Assembly: GCA_030152125.1 (NCBI GenBank)
Contig: JASLIR010000227.1
Location: forward strand, 1-17,454
Source of the DNA: Alkanindiges sp.
GTDB taxonomy: Bacteria > Pseudomonadota > Gammaproteobacteria > Pseudomonadales > Moraxellaceae
Length of the DNA: 17,454 bases
Direction of reading: 5' to 3'
Positions within the stretch are counted from its first letter, which is position 1, and every line of letters starts with the position of its first letter. A program made the position numbers and the translations under genes. The notes under the pieces are model-generated. The model did no database searches, was not told the DNA's origin, and saw only the letters and a list, made by a program, of their open reading frames with translations. Positions 9,732 through 16,484 of this stretch are shown here, one piece after another.

Positions 9732-11453
9732 ATGCCTTTAAACTACCAGTTACAGCAACGCCCCATCCCTTCATCCGTACTGCTGCAATCAAGCACTATT
9801 TCACCCTTACTGGCACGTGTTTATGCGGCACGTGGTATTCAGTCAGCAGACCAACTGGCGCTTAAACTGAATCATTTGCTGCCAGCCAGGGATTTACTGG
9901 GCTTGCAGCAGGCAATTGATATTCTGGATAAAGCCATTGACCAGCAAACCCGTCTGTTAATTGTGGGTGACTTCGATGCCGATGGTGCCACCAGTACCAC
10001 CCTGATGGTGCTGGCCTTGCGCCAGATGGGGGCGCAAGTGGATTATCTGGTACCGGACCGCTTTAAATATGGTTATGGCCTAACCCCGGAAATTGTACAG
10101 CTGGCACTTTCGGATTATCAGCCAGAGCTGATTGTGACGGTAGATAACGGGATTTCCAGCCATGCCGGGGTAGCGGCAGCGCATGCAGCGGGTGTGGAAG
10201 TGATTATTACTGACCACCATCTGACGACCAAGACACCACCAGTATGTGCGGCAGTGGTTAATCCCAATCAGCCCGGCTGCACCTTTGCCAGCAAGGCGCT
10301 GGCTGGGGTAGGGGTGGCCTTTTATGTGCTGGCTGCTTTAGCTACACAGCGTAAGCAGGCCAATAAAGCTACAGCTAAGCTGACGGATTATCTGGATCTG
10401 GTGGCCATAGGCACCGTGGCGGACGTAGCAGCACTGGATTATAACAACCGTATTCTGGTGGCAGCCGGTTTACAGCGTATTCAGCAGGGGCAGTGCCGCC
10501 CCGGTGTGTTGGCGCTCATCGAAATTGCCGGGCGCGAAGCCGGAAAAATTGGCTCCCAGGATCTGGGCTTTGTGCTGGGGCCACGGATTAATGCCGCAGG
10601 GCGTATGGATAACATGCGTATTGGTATTGAGTGCCTGCTGGCGGAAAATTATGCGCAAGCCTATCCTTTGGCACAGCAGCTGGATCAACTGAACCGCGAG
10701 CGGCGTCAGGTTGAGGCGCAAATGCGTGAAGATGCCATGAACCTGCTGGCGGAAAGGCAGGAACTGGACCAGGCAGATATCCCCCCTGTGATATTGCTGT
10801 ATGAGCCCAGCTGGCATCAGGGCGTGATTGGTATTGTGGCCGGGCGCTTAAAAGAGCAGTTTCACCGTCCTAGCATTGTGTTTGCCCCCAGTGAAGATGG
10901 CGTGTCGATAAAAGGGTCGGCACGTTCTATCGCCGGGATTCATATCCGTGATGCCATTGAGCGGGTGGCGGAGCAGTACCCGCAACTGGTGACGCATTTT
11001 GGCGGGCATGCCATGGCGGCTGGTTTGACATTGCCTGTAGATAATTTAGATGATTTTAGCCGCGCCCTAAGTCAGGTGATTGCCGAGTATGATGACAGCC
11101 TGTTTCAGGCGGTCCTATTAACGGATGGTGTTTTAAGCCCGCAGGAATTTTCCTTGCAGGCTGCCCGCGAACTGGCTCAGGCGGGTCCATGGGGCCAGGC
11201 TTTTCCGGCACCGTTATTTGAGGGTGAATTTGAAGTTATAGAGTACCGCTGGTTGCAGGACAAGCATTTGCGCCTGCGCCTCAAGCAAGGTCAGCAGGCT
11301 GCACTGGAAGCCATTGCCTTTAATGTGGCTGAGCAGTACATGGACATTCAGCCGATTAAACGGGTACATCTGGCTTATGAGCTGGATGTGAATGAGTATA
11401 AGGGTGAGCAGCGCTTGCAGCTGCGGGTGCAGCAGTTGCAGGTTTTGTCTTAA
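9732..11453 (+). CDS. recJ: Single-stranded-DNA-specific 5'-3' exonuclease RecJ
   Basis: RecJ degrades single-stranded DNA 5' to 3' in recombinational and mismatch repair. At 573 aa it matches the family (E. coli 577). DHH-phosphoesterase motifs appear in order: VGDFDADG with the metal-binding aspartates D80, D82 and D84; VTVDNGIS (D138); TDHHL (D161, H162, H163); and AIGTVADVA (about 225-233). The DHHA1 domain is marked by THFGGHAMAAGL (GGH at 424-426), and an OB-fold-like C-terminal region completes it. The ATG at 9732 has no obvious Shine-Dalgarno. The gene converges on the minus-strand porin gene, with 79 bases between them. Confidence 0.96.
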   Translation: MPLNYQLQQRPIPSSVLLQSSTISPLLARVYAARGIQSADQLALKLNHLLPARDLLGLQQAIDILDKAIDQQTRLLIVGDFDADGATSTTLMVLALRQMGAQVDYLVPDRFKYGYGLTPEIVQLALSDYQPELIVTVDNGISSHAGVAAAHAAGVEVIITDHHLTTKTPPVCAAVVNPNQPGCTFASKALAGVGVAFYVLAALATQRKQANKATAKLTDYLDLVAIGTVADVAALDYNNRILVAAGLQRIQQGQCRPGVLALIEIAGREAGKIGSQDLGFVLGPRINAAGRMDNMRIGIECLLAENYAQAYPLAQQLDQLNRERRQVEAQMREDAMNLLAERQELDQADIPPVILLYEPSWHQGVIGIVAGRLKEQFHRPSIVFAPSEDGVSIKGSARSIAGIHIRDAIERVAEQYPQLVTHFGGHAMAAGLTLPVDNLDDFSRALSQVIAEYDDSLFQAVLLTDGVLSPQEFSLQAARELAQAGPWGQAFPAPLFEGEFEVIEYRWLQDKHLRLRLKQGQQAALEAIAFNVAEQYMDIQPIKRVHLAYELDVNEYKGEQRLQLRVQQLQVLS

Positions 11454-11470
11454 GTAAAACACGGGCAATA

Positions 11471-11506
11471 AAAAACCGCCCCCTCAGGCAAGAGTGGCGG
11501 TTTGTT
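11471..11506 (-). terminator. Terminator between convergent recJ and porin genes
   Basis: AAACCGCC (11473-11480) and GGCGGTTT (11496-11503) form an 8-bp stem. Read on the minus strand the stem is followed by a run of T (complement of the A-run at 11470-11475), so it is a good terminator for the porin. On the plus strand the tail TTTGTTT is weaker, but it could also serve recJ. Confidence 0.85.
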
Positions 11507-11532
11507 TAACCCAGACAAAAAGTCCGGGCAAA

Positions 11533-12453
11533 TTAGAAGCGCAGGGTAGCACCTAAAGTGGCACCGAATGCATTGTCATCATTGGTGGCAGGCAGTTCAT
11601 TGTTGCTGGTAGTAATGGTGGTGTCACCTTTACCAAAGTTAACGCCGGCCTGTACACTCAGGTTGTCCATCAGGAACTTGCGTGCATTAAAGCTTACCTG
11701 GAATGGGTCGTGCTGACCATTAACCAGTACACGCTCATAGCCTGCACCCACACTAAAGGTGCTGTCAGCATAAAAATCGCCATTTACACCAATAATGTTG
11801 TATTTGTTACCGAAACGGTTGTTTTTCCCATTGCCACCCAGTTGCAGGCGTCCTTCCAGATTGATGTCGTTCTGGTAGAATTTGCTTAACAGTTTGGCGC
11901 GGAAAGTTGGATCCAGTTCGCTGTCCAGATTGTCATGATAGCCAGTTACACCAGCAGTCAGCAACAGGGTGCCCAGATCAAACGGTAGCTTGTTAGGGAT
12001 CAGACCAACTTCTGCATTGTAATCAAAACCATTGTCAGACCAGCCTTCTGTTTTGGTACGGGTAGCGTCACCTGCTGCATACAGGCTTAAAGGCAGGGCA
12101 TCACCCAGGCCAATTACGCTGGTTGGTACATAAAATTCGCCACCAGCGCTTAATTCATGTACTTTCGCGTCGCCAGTACCGCTGTTACCTTGCAGGTATT
12201 TGTAACCACCAGTCACGCTGCTGGCCTGGTTAATGAATGCTGCTTCAGCCAGTGGGCCATTTTTAGTGTCGACATTTTTCAGGTAAATGGTTGCAGAACC
12301 GCCTACACCAGCACCTTCAGTGTTGTCATGGACATTGTGGGTAGTTACATGGCTGTATTCTGTGCCGCCATTTAATTCGAACTGGTAGGCTTGCGCAGTA
12401 CCGGTTGCTGCCAGTGCTGCAAACAATGCAGTACTAAGAGTTAATTTATTCAT
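11533..12453 (-). CDS. Outer-membrane beta-barrel porin, Omp33-36-like
   Basis: The 306-aa precursor has a clear Sec signal peptide, MNKLTLSTALFAALAATG followed by TAQA, with cleavage likely after residue 22 before YQF. The mature protein is rich in alternating polar and hydrophobic residues, Gly and aromatics. It ends LGATLRF with the C-terminal phenylalanine used for outer-membrane assembly. The segment YLKNVDTKNGPLAEAAFINQ near the mature N-terminus is what I recall from the Acinetobacter 33-36 kDa porins, linked there to water passage and carbapenem susceptibility. Resemblance in the rest is looser. I chose 12453 because GAGGA (complement of 12461-12465) precedes it. The frame continues upstream for ten residues, but these would spoil the signal peptide. 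It has its own promoter and terminator. Confidence 0.85.
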   Translation of the reverse strand: MNKLTLSTALFAALAATGTAQAYQFELNGGTEYSHVTTHNVHDNTEGAGVGGSATIYLKNVDTKNGPLAEAAFINQASSVTGGYKYLQGNSGTGDAKVHELSAGGEFYVPTSVIGLGDALPLSLYAAGDATRTKTEGWSDNGFDYNAEVGLIPNKLPFDLGTLLLTAGVTGYHDNLDSELDPTFRAKLLSKFYQNDINLEGRLQLGGNGKNNRFGNKYNIIGVNGDFYADSTFSVGAGYERVLVNGQHDPFQVSFNARKFLMDNLSVQAGVNFGKGDTTITTSNNELPATNDDNAFGATLGATLRF

Positions 12454-12522
12454 GGTATTTTCCTCAATTGCCTTGGTCATCATGTGACCTGGGATGTGAA
12501 TGAAATTTATTGTTACATTTAC

Positions 12523-12550
12523 AGTCTAGGCTACGGCTAAATTTTGTCAA
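12523..12550 (-). promoter_or_regulatory. Promoter of the porin gene
   Basis: On the minus strand a perfect TTGACA (complement of 12545-12550) is followed after 16 bases by TAGACT (complement of 12523-12528, 4 of 6). The leader RNA would be about 65 bases. It includes a small inverted repeat, GGTCA/TGACC, at 12475-12489. Confidence 0.65.
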
Positions 12551-12789
12551 GCTTGCTATATTCGTTTTCCAGACCGTAATGCTGCATTCCTCGCGATTGC
12601 TAATATATAAGCAACTGTTCTGCAATAAGATATCGATTTGTCTGAAAATTGAAACATTTGTTCTTTTTTTGAGCAAAATATGCCTTAAAAAGGGGCAAAT
12701 GAGCTACGGCTGGAACACTTTAAGGGCTTTTAGTCATATTAATGAAACAAATTGGAGCGTTTGCTGTTTGCACAGCAACAGCAGTGACG

Positions 12790-12803
12790 TGTCAACAGAC
12801 CCT
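12790..12803. repeat. Solo copy of the miniature element's terminal repeat
   Basis: TGTCAACAGACCCT here is identical over 14 bases to the right end of the element at 15051-15320. Beyond these bases neither side matches, and no partner end was found in the region. It lies 14 bases before the putative prfB -35 region. It may be a relic of a decayed or deleted copy, or chance. Confidence 0.5.
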
Positions 12804-12816
12804 GATAAATCAATTT

Positions 12817-12844
12817 TTGGTCACTCCCCAAGTCGTGCTAGAAT
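12817..12844 (+). promoter_or_regulatory. Probable promoter of prfB
   Basis: TGC followed by TAGAAT (12836-12844) makes an extended -10 element, and TTGGTC (12817-12822) 16 bases upstream is a fair -35. The start would be near 12851, about 34 bases before the GTG start codon. Confidence 0.55.
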
Positions 12845-12884
12845 TCGCCGCTAAATATGTGTTCAATTGAATTGAGATAAGACT

Positions 12885-13980
12885 GTGGAAATTAATCCGT
12901 ATATTTTACGTTTAAAAGACCTGCGTGGCCGTGGGGATACTCTTCGGGGGTATCTTTGACTACGACCACAAGAAAGAAAGGCTGGAAGAAGTTTTAAGAG
13001 AGCTGGAAGACCCGGCTATCTGGAATGACCAGGCACGTGCACAAGGCATGGCTAAAGAAAAAGGCGAGCTGGAAAATATTGTGGGCGTACTGGATGCGCT
13101 GACAGCGCAGCTGGATGATGCACAGGCACTGCTTGACCTAGCGGTGGAAGCAGATGACGAGAGCCTGCTGCTGGATGTAACAGCCGAACTGGATACAGCC
13201 GATGCCGATGTAGGCAAGCTGGAATTCCGCCGCATGTTCAGTAACCCGATGGACCCGAATAACTGCTTTCTGGATATTCAGGCTGGTTCCGGCGGTACTG
13301 AAGCGCAGGACTGGGCATCCATGTTATTGCGTATGTATTTGCGCTGGATTGAACGTCATGGTTTCAAGGCAGAAATCATGGAAGAGTCGGGTGGCGATGT
13401 GGCCGGCATTAAAAGTGTCACCATTCGTGTGGAAGGCGAGTATGCCTTTGGCTGGTTAAGAACTGAAACCGGGGTGCACAGACTGGTACGCAAGTCACCA
13501 TTTGACAGCGGAAATAGACGCCATACGTCATTTAGTGCCGTTTTTGTGTCACCTGAGGTAGATGACAATATCGAGATTGACATCAACCCCTCTGATGTCC
13601 GCACAGATACCTACCGGGCCTCAGGCGCTGGGGGACAACACATTAACAAAACAGATTCCGCTGTACGCCTGACGCACGTACCAACTGGTACAGTGGTTGC
13701 ATGTCAGAATGAGCGTAGTCAGCATGCCAACCGTGACCGGGCCTGGAAGCTGTTACGTGCCAAGCTGTATGAGCTGGAAGTCATGAAGCGCAATGAAGCG
13801 CAACAGGCGCTGGAAGCCACCAAGTCCGATATCGGCTGGGGTAGCCAGATCCGCTCTTACGTGCTGGATGACTCCCGTGTGAAAGATTTGCGTACCAGTG
13901 TGGAAAATTCCAACACCGGTGCTGTGCTGGATGGTGATCTGGACAGGTTTATTGAAGCCAGCCTGAAAATGGGGCTTTGA
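12885..13980 (+). CDS. prfB: Peptide chain release factor 2, with programmed +1 frameshift
   Basis: RF2 recognises UGA and UAA and triggers release of the finished peptide on the ribosome. Translation starts at GTG 12885 (reading [14 protein letters not shown]) and meets an in-frame TGA at 12957-12959 after 24 codons. A +1 shift there continues as [11 protein letters not shown] to 13980, giving 364 aa (E. coli 365). Taking the downstream frame alone, from 12925, would give a false N-terminus, [11 protein letters not shown]. The stop-codon recognition motif SPF is at residues 204-206, and the catalytic GGQ at 249-251, preceded by Ala. The frameshift provides autoregulation: scarce RF2 slows termination at the TGA and favours the shift. 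lysS, often the next gene in enteric bacteria, is absent. Confidence 0.95.
12945..12960 (+). promoter_or_regulatory. Programmed +1 frameshift site of prfB
   Basis: The sequence CGGGGGTATCTTTGAC contains an internal Shine-Dalgarno-like GGGGG (12946-12950), a 3-base spacer, the slippery codon CTT (12954-12956) and TGA followed by C. It equals the E. coli RF2 site except that the first base of AGGGGG is C. The peptidyl-tRNA slips from CTT to TTT. Confidence 0.95.
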
Positions 13981-14002
13981 TTACACGCGCGATGAAGAGC
14001 AG

Positions 14003-14026
14003 CCTGATGCGGGAATAAGCATCAGG
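14003..14026 (+). other. Hairpin downstream of prfB
   Basis: CCTGATGC (14003-14010) and GCATCAGG (14019-14026) form a perfect 8-bp stem with the loop GGGAATAA. No T-run follows, so it is not a standard intrinsic terminator. It may stabilise the prfB 3' end or attenuate transcription into the next gene. Confidence 0.5.
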
Positions 14027-14100
14027 TGATGACTGTTCAGGGAAGAACGGTCGCTGGTTCCAGGCATCAAAATAACAACTGGATATCAAGGAAGATAGAG

Positions 14101-14787
14101 ATGTTTCAATCAGAATTACTGGCCGAATTCCGCCAAAGCCGAGCCTGCTGCCTGATCAATACCTTGAGTATTGCACCCGTGGCCTTGTTTTTAATATTCA
14201 TTACTGCCGAGTATCTGGGTATGGCTTATGTCATGCTGATGGCCGCCTTATGTGTGCTGGCCATGCTTGCAGTATGGCGCTATGCACGCAGTGTACGCAT
14301 CCTGCTGTATCCGGATCAGCTGGTACGGCGTTCCTTGCTGGGTAAAAGTGTATTCCGCCTAAATGCCCGCACCGAATTTTATTATTATCACCTGCAACCA
14401 CTGATGGGCGGCATCATGCTTAGGCAGCCGTACATCAGCCTGAAATATGGAAAAAAATCGCTGACGCTGGATAGCAGTATCAAGCATGTGGATGTGCTGC
14501 GTGATGCCTTGCTGGAACTGGAGCAGATTTACCAGAAACCCGTTACCGAACACGCTCTGTTAAACCGTCGCAGTATTTTCTTTGGCGAGCTGAAAGTATC
14601 TGCAACCGGCCTTGCCTACCGTAATCAGGTGCTGGCATATAGCGATTTAAAGGATTGCAGCCTGCAAAAAGGCCACTTTAAGGTATTAAAGCAGTCCAGC
14701 CGGCAAACAGCGATGGATATTCCGGTTAGTAAAATCCCGAATATTAAAACTTTTTTTGCGGTGCTGGATTACTACATGGCACGGTAA
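14101..14787 (+). CDS. Membrane protein of unknown function, first of two tandem paralogues
   Basis: I do not recognise a named gene. The 228-aa protein has two adjacent membrane helices (about residues 16-37 and 40-59), followed by a soluble part, presumably cytoplasmic. That part seems to have two similar-sized halves. The first (about 60-145) opens VRILLYPDQLVRRSLLG. The second (about 150-228) has FGELKVSATGLAYRNQVLAY and ends SKIPNIKTFFAVLDYYM. Short beta-rich repeats after paired helices suggest a bacterial PH-like domain, as in YcxB or DUF6585-type proteins. This is inference from pattern only. I chose 14101 because AAGGAAG (14088-14094) lies 6 bases upstream. The longer frame from 14026 starts inside a hairpin and adds 25 residues without hydrophobic character. 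The gene at 15322-15972 is a clear paralogue. Confidence 0.75.
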   Translation: MFQSELLAEFRQSRACCLINTLSIAPVALFLIFITAEYLGMAYVMLMAALCVLAMLAVWRYARSVRILLYPDQLVRRSLLGKSVFRLNARTEFYYYHLQPLMGGIMLRQPYISLKYGKKSLTLDSSIKHVDVLRDALLELEQIYQKPVTEHALLNRRSIFFGELKVSATGLAYRNQVLAYSDLKDCSLQKGHFKVLKQSSRQTAMDIPVSKIPNIKTFFAVLDYYMAR

Positions 14788-15050
14788 AGCTGCCAGTTAA
14801 ACCTGTCGGTTAAACAGTGGACATGCAGCATGGCTGTCTAGCCTCGATAGATCTATCGAGGCTAACTTAACAATGTGCTTGCTGGCTGAACGTATGCTTA
14901 ATTTGCTGGTGCATATGTTAAGAAAAGAATGTAACTTTTTAAAATTAAATAAGAAAAATATTTTTCGGTAATCATTTTTTGCTATTTTTACAGATTCCAA
15001 AAACAACAATGGTTTTTATAAAAGTGTCATCACGTTTAATTGCGCAAGAA
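14788..15050. other. Gap between the paralogues, left of the miniature element
   Basis: Besides the palindrome at 14839-14864, this holds an AT-rich tract (14930-15000) that could contain a promoter for the second paralogue. An ATG at 15009 opens 14 codons (MVFIKVSSRLIAQE) and runs up to the element's left end. This may be the severed start of the second paralogue, since it puts the L-S pair of the first helix at the same residue number (22-23) as in the first paralogue. No ribosome binding site is evident before it. Confidence 0.4.
14839..14864. repeat. 26-bp perfect palindrome
   Basis: TAGCCTCGATAG followed by its exact complement, ATCTATCGAGGCTA at the centre and right, gives a perfect 26-base palindrome with no spacer. 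It lies 51 bases after the stop of the first paralogue. As RNA it would fold into a hairpin with a minimal loop, but only ACTTAA follows, not a T-run. It could be a terminator lacking a T-run, or a protein-binding or recombination site. Confidence 0.7.
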
Positions 15051-15320
15051 TAGGGTCTGTTGACATTTCATATGCGGACTGCGTTGTCGGCTAAAACTGA
15101 CTCAAACGAGGCGTGAAACGCAGCCAATGGCGAGCCCTTGGCAAGTTTCGCAACGAAGTTTGGGGCAATTTTAGCCACAACCTGAAAGGACAGGGACGTT
15201 TTTTGCCGCTGCTACGTTACTCATTGCTCTTTTAGAACCACTAAAAGTCGCAATTCGTGCCTTGCATCGTCTAAAAAGCGTCCTCTGTCGCAACCTCATC
15301 TGAATTGTCAACAGACCCTA
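15051..15320. mobile_element. Miniature inverted-repeat transposable element (MITE-like)
   Basis: The left end TAGGGTCTGTTGACATTTCA (15051-15070) and the reverse complement of the right end (15301-15320) match at 19 of 20 positions. The TA at each border may be a 2-base target duplication, leaving a 266-bp element with GGGTCTGTTGACA termini. Inside are an 8-base inverted pair GGCTAAAA/TTTTAGCC (15089-15096 and 15169-15176) and a hairpin CTTTTAG/CTAAAAG (15229-15235 and 15241-15247). No transposase-sized frame exists, so it would need a transposase supplied in trans. The TA target and GGG-starting ends would fit IS5/IS427-type or Tc1/IS630-type elements, but I cannot place the family. A solo end recurs at 12790-12803. 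Confidence 0.75.
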
Positions 15321-15321
15321 G

Positions 15322-15972
15322 TTAACCTGGGTTTTAAGAATTCTGTCCACACTGGGTCTGGTTCCTTTGGGAGCGATGTTTGCCTCTTCATCTGATACGC
15401 TGGCTAAGCTAATAGGTCTGGCAATGTTTGCAGCACTGGTATGGATTTGGCTGTCCGGTTTTAAAACCAGGGTAGAGCTATACCCGAATAAGCTGGTTTA
15501 TCACCGCCTGCTGGGTACAGTAACGGTGCCGCTGAATGCAGCAACCCAGTTTTATTACTGTCAGGTACAGGTGCGGCTGCAGGGTATCAAAACCGGGGAT
15601 CATATTTTTATTACACTGGTCAACCGCGATACCGTGCTAAAGCTGAATAGTAATCTCAAGGATATAGATGTATTAAAGCACCAGTTAACCGATATAGAGC
15701 TTAAAATTGCTGAACCGCTAGTGCAGCAGGCATTGGCGCAACGGCAAACCCTCAGTTTTGGTACCCTGAAGTTATCCGGCAGCGGTCTGGCCTATAAAAA
15801 CCGTATGGTGGCATTGCATGAAATCTCTGATTTTGAGGTAGAAGAGGGTTTTTTTGTCGTGCGTAAAAGCGGAAATTTTATGGCTTTCCTAAAAATTGCT
15901 GTATCGGAAATTCCCAACATGAGCACTTTCTTTATCCTGCTGGATCATTACATGCAGCGTCAAATCCGTTAA
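15322..15972 (+). pseudogene. Second tandem paralogue, 5' end removed by the miniature element
   Basis: The frame is open from 15322, immediately inside the right edge of the element, to the stop at 15970-15972. It reads LTWVLRILSTLGLVPLGAMF and onward, matching the first membrane helix of the protein at 14101-14787. Shared blocks include L-Y-P-x-x-L-V, FGTLKLSGSGLAYKNRMVAL, and SEIPNMSTFFILLDHYM. A functional start is unclear. TTG 15367 and ATG 15376 are the internal options (201 and 198 aa), and both lose most of the first helix. GGGAG (15369-15373) is too near the ATG to be ideal. The 14 codons at 15009-15050 may be the lost N-terminus, but rejoining across a TA duplication would leave one in-frame TAG. 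It is either a disrupted gene or a shortened one still expressed. Function unknown. Confidence 0.6.
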
Positions 15973-15992
15973 CAAATTATATTTAGTTTTTA

Positions 15993-16045
15993 CGATTTAT
16001 ATATCTAAAAATATCGATATATAAATCGAATTTATGCTATATATT
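15993..16045 (+). promoter_or_regulatory. Probable operator and promoter of the arsR-OYE operon
   Basis: CGATTTATATATC (15993-16005) and its exact reverse complement GATATATAAATCG (16016-16028) flank a 10-base spacer. The 10-base palindrome ATATCGATAT (16011-16020) overlaps the right arm. Just downstream TGC plus TATATA (16035-16043) is an extended -10, so the right arm covers the -35 position. ArsR-family proteins commonly bind AT-rich inverted repeats over their own promoter, so this is the natural operator candidate. There is no T-run after the repeat, so it is unlikely to be a terminator. Confidence 0.6.
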
Positions 16046-16117
16046 AGACACGAAACAGTCACAGGGTCGGATTTGTCGTAACATAGCGTGTAAACACAGG
16101 CAAAGGTTTGGGGAGTG

Positions 16118-16414
16118 ATGGATACCGAAGCAATTATCAAGGCTTTAGCTAACCCGGTAAGACGGGATATCCTGAAATGGCTAAAGACACCGACACAGTA
16201 TTTTTCAGAGCAGTATCACGCTTTGGAAATGGGTGTGTGTGCCGGACAAATTGATCAGCGCTGCGGCTTGTCACAATCTACCGTGTCCAGCCATTTATCC
16301 GTATTGCAAAAGGCAGGTTTAATCCACTGCCACAAAATGGGCCAATGGAACTTTTATACCCGCAATGAAACGACTATCCAGCAGTTCCTTGAGCAATTGC
16401 ATCAGGACTTATAG
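16118..16414 (+). CDS. ArsR-family transcriptional regulator
   Basis: This 98-aa winged-helix protein starts MDTEAIIKALANPVRRDILK, the usual N-terminal helix of ArsR regulators. Its recognition region is CGLSQSTVSSHLSVLQKAGL (49-68), followed by a wing around GQWNFYTRNE. It lacks the ELCVC metal-binding motif of true ArsR/SmtB sensors. It has cysteines C41 (GVCAGQ), C49 (QRCGLS) and C71 instead. I recall the G-V-C-A-G-Q-I-D pattern from a branch often found beside flavin reductases or transporters, perhaps sensing electrophiles or redox state, which is inference. The start could also be the GTG at 16115. AAAGG (16102-16106) serves either, and GGGGAG is very close to both. An Old Yellow Enzyme gene follows 70 bases later on the same strand, probably in one operon. 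Confidence 0.88.
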   Translation: MDTEAIIKALANPVRRDILKWLKTPTQYFSEQYHALEMGVCAGQIDQRCGLSQSTVSSHLSVLQKAGLIHCHKMGQWNFYTRNETTIQQFLEQLHQDL

Positions 16415-16484
16415 CTTGCCTGACAAGCCTTAAAGCCGGATGACGCTGTGACACTTACCAATAAAGCCATTTTGAGGTTGTGTT

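Larger units (their letters stand above)
12454..12884. other. Divergent intergenic region between porin and prfB
   Basis: This stretch of 431 bases holds the porin promoter (12523-12550, minus), an AT-rich centre (12590-12690), and a 7-bp hairpin TTGCTGT/ACAGCAA (12761-12767 and 12772-12778). It also holds a 14-base copy of a mobile-element end (12790-12803) and the prfB promoter (12817-12844). I see no convincing gene in it. Confidence 0.6.

Noticed and set aside
12510..12854. 114-aa plus-strand frame between porin and prfB
   Set aside because: It runs through the porin promoter, the element relic and the prfB promoter. Its composition is that of noncoding AT-rich DNA.
15078..15210. Minus-strand frame in the miniature element as a transposase remnant
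   Set aside because: It is under 50 codons, with no DDE-like or helix-turn-helix pattern, so there is no support for a coding remnant.
15354..15360. GGGTCTG as a second left end of the miniature element
   Set aside because: Only seven bases match, and they fall inside the conserved coding part of the second paralogue.
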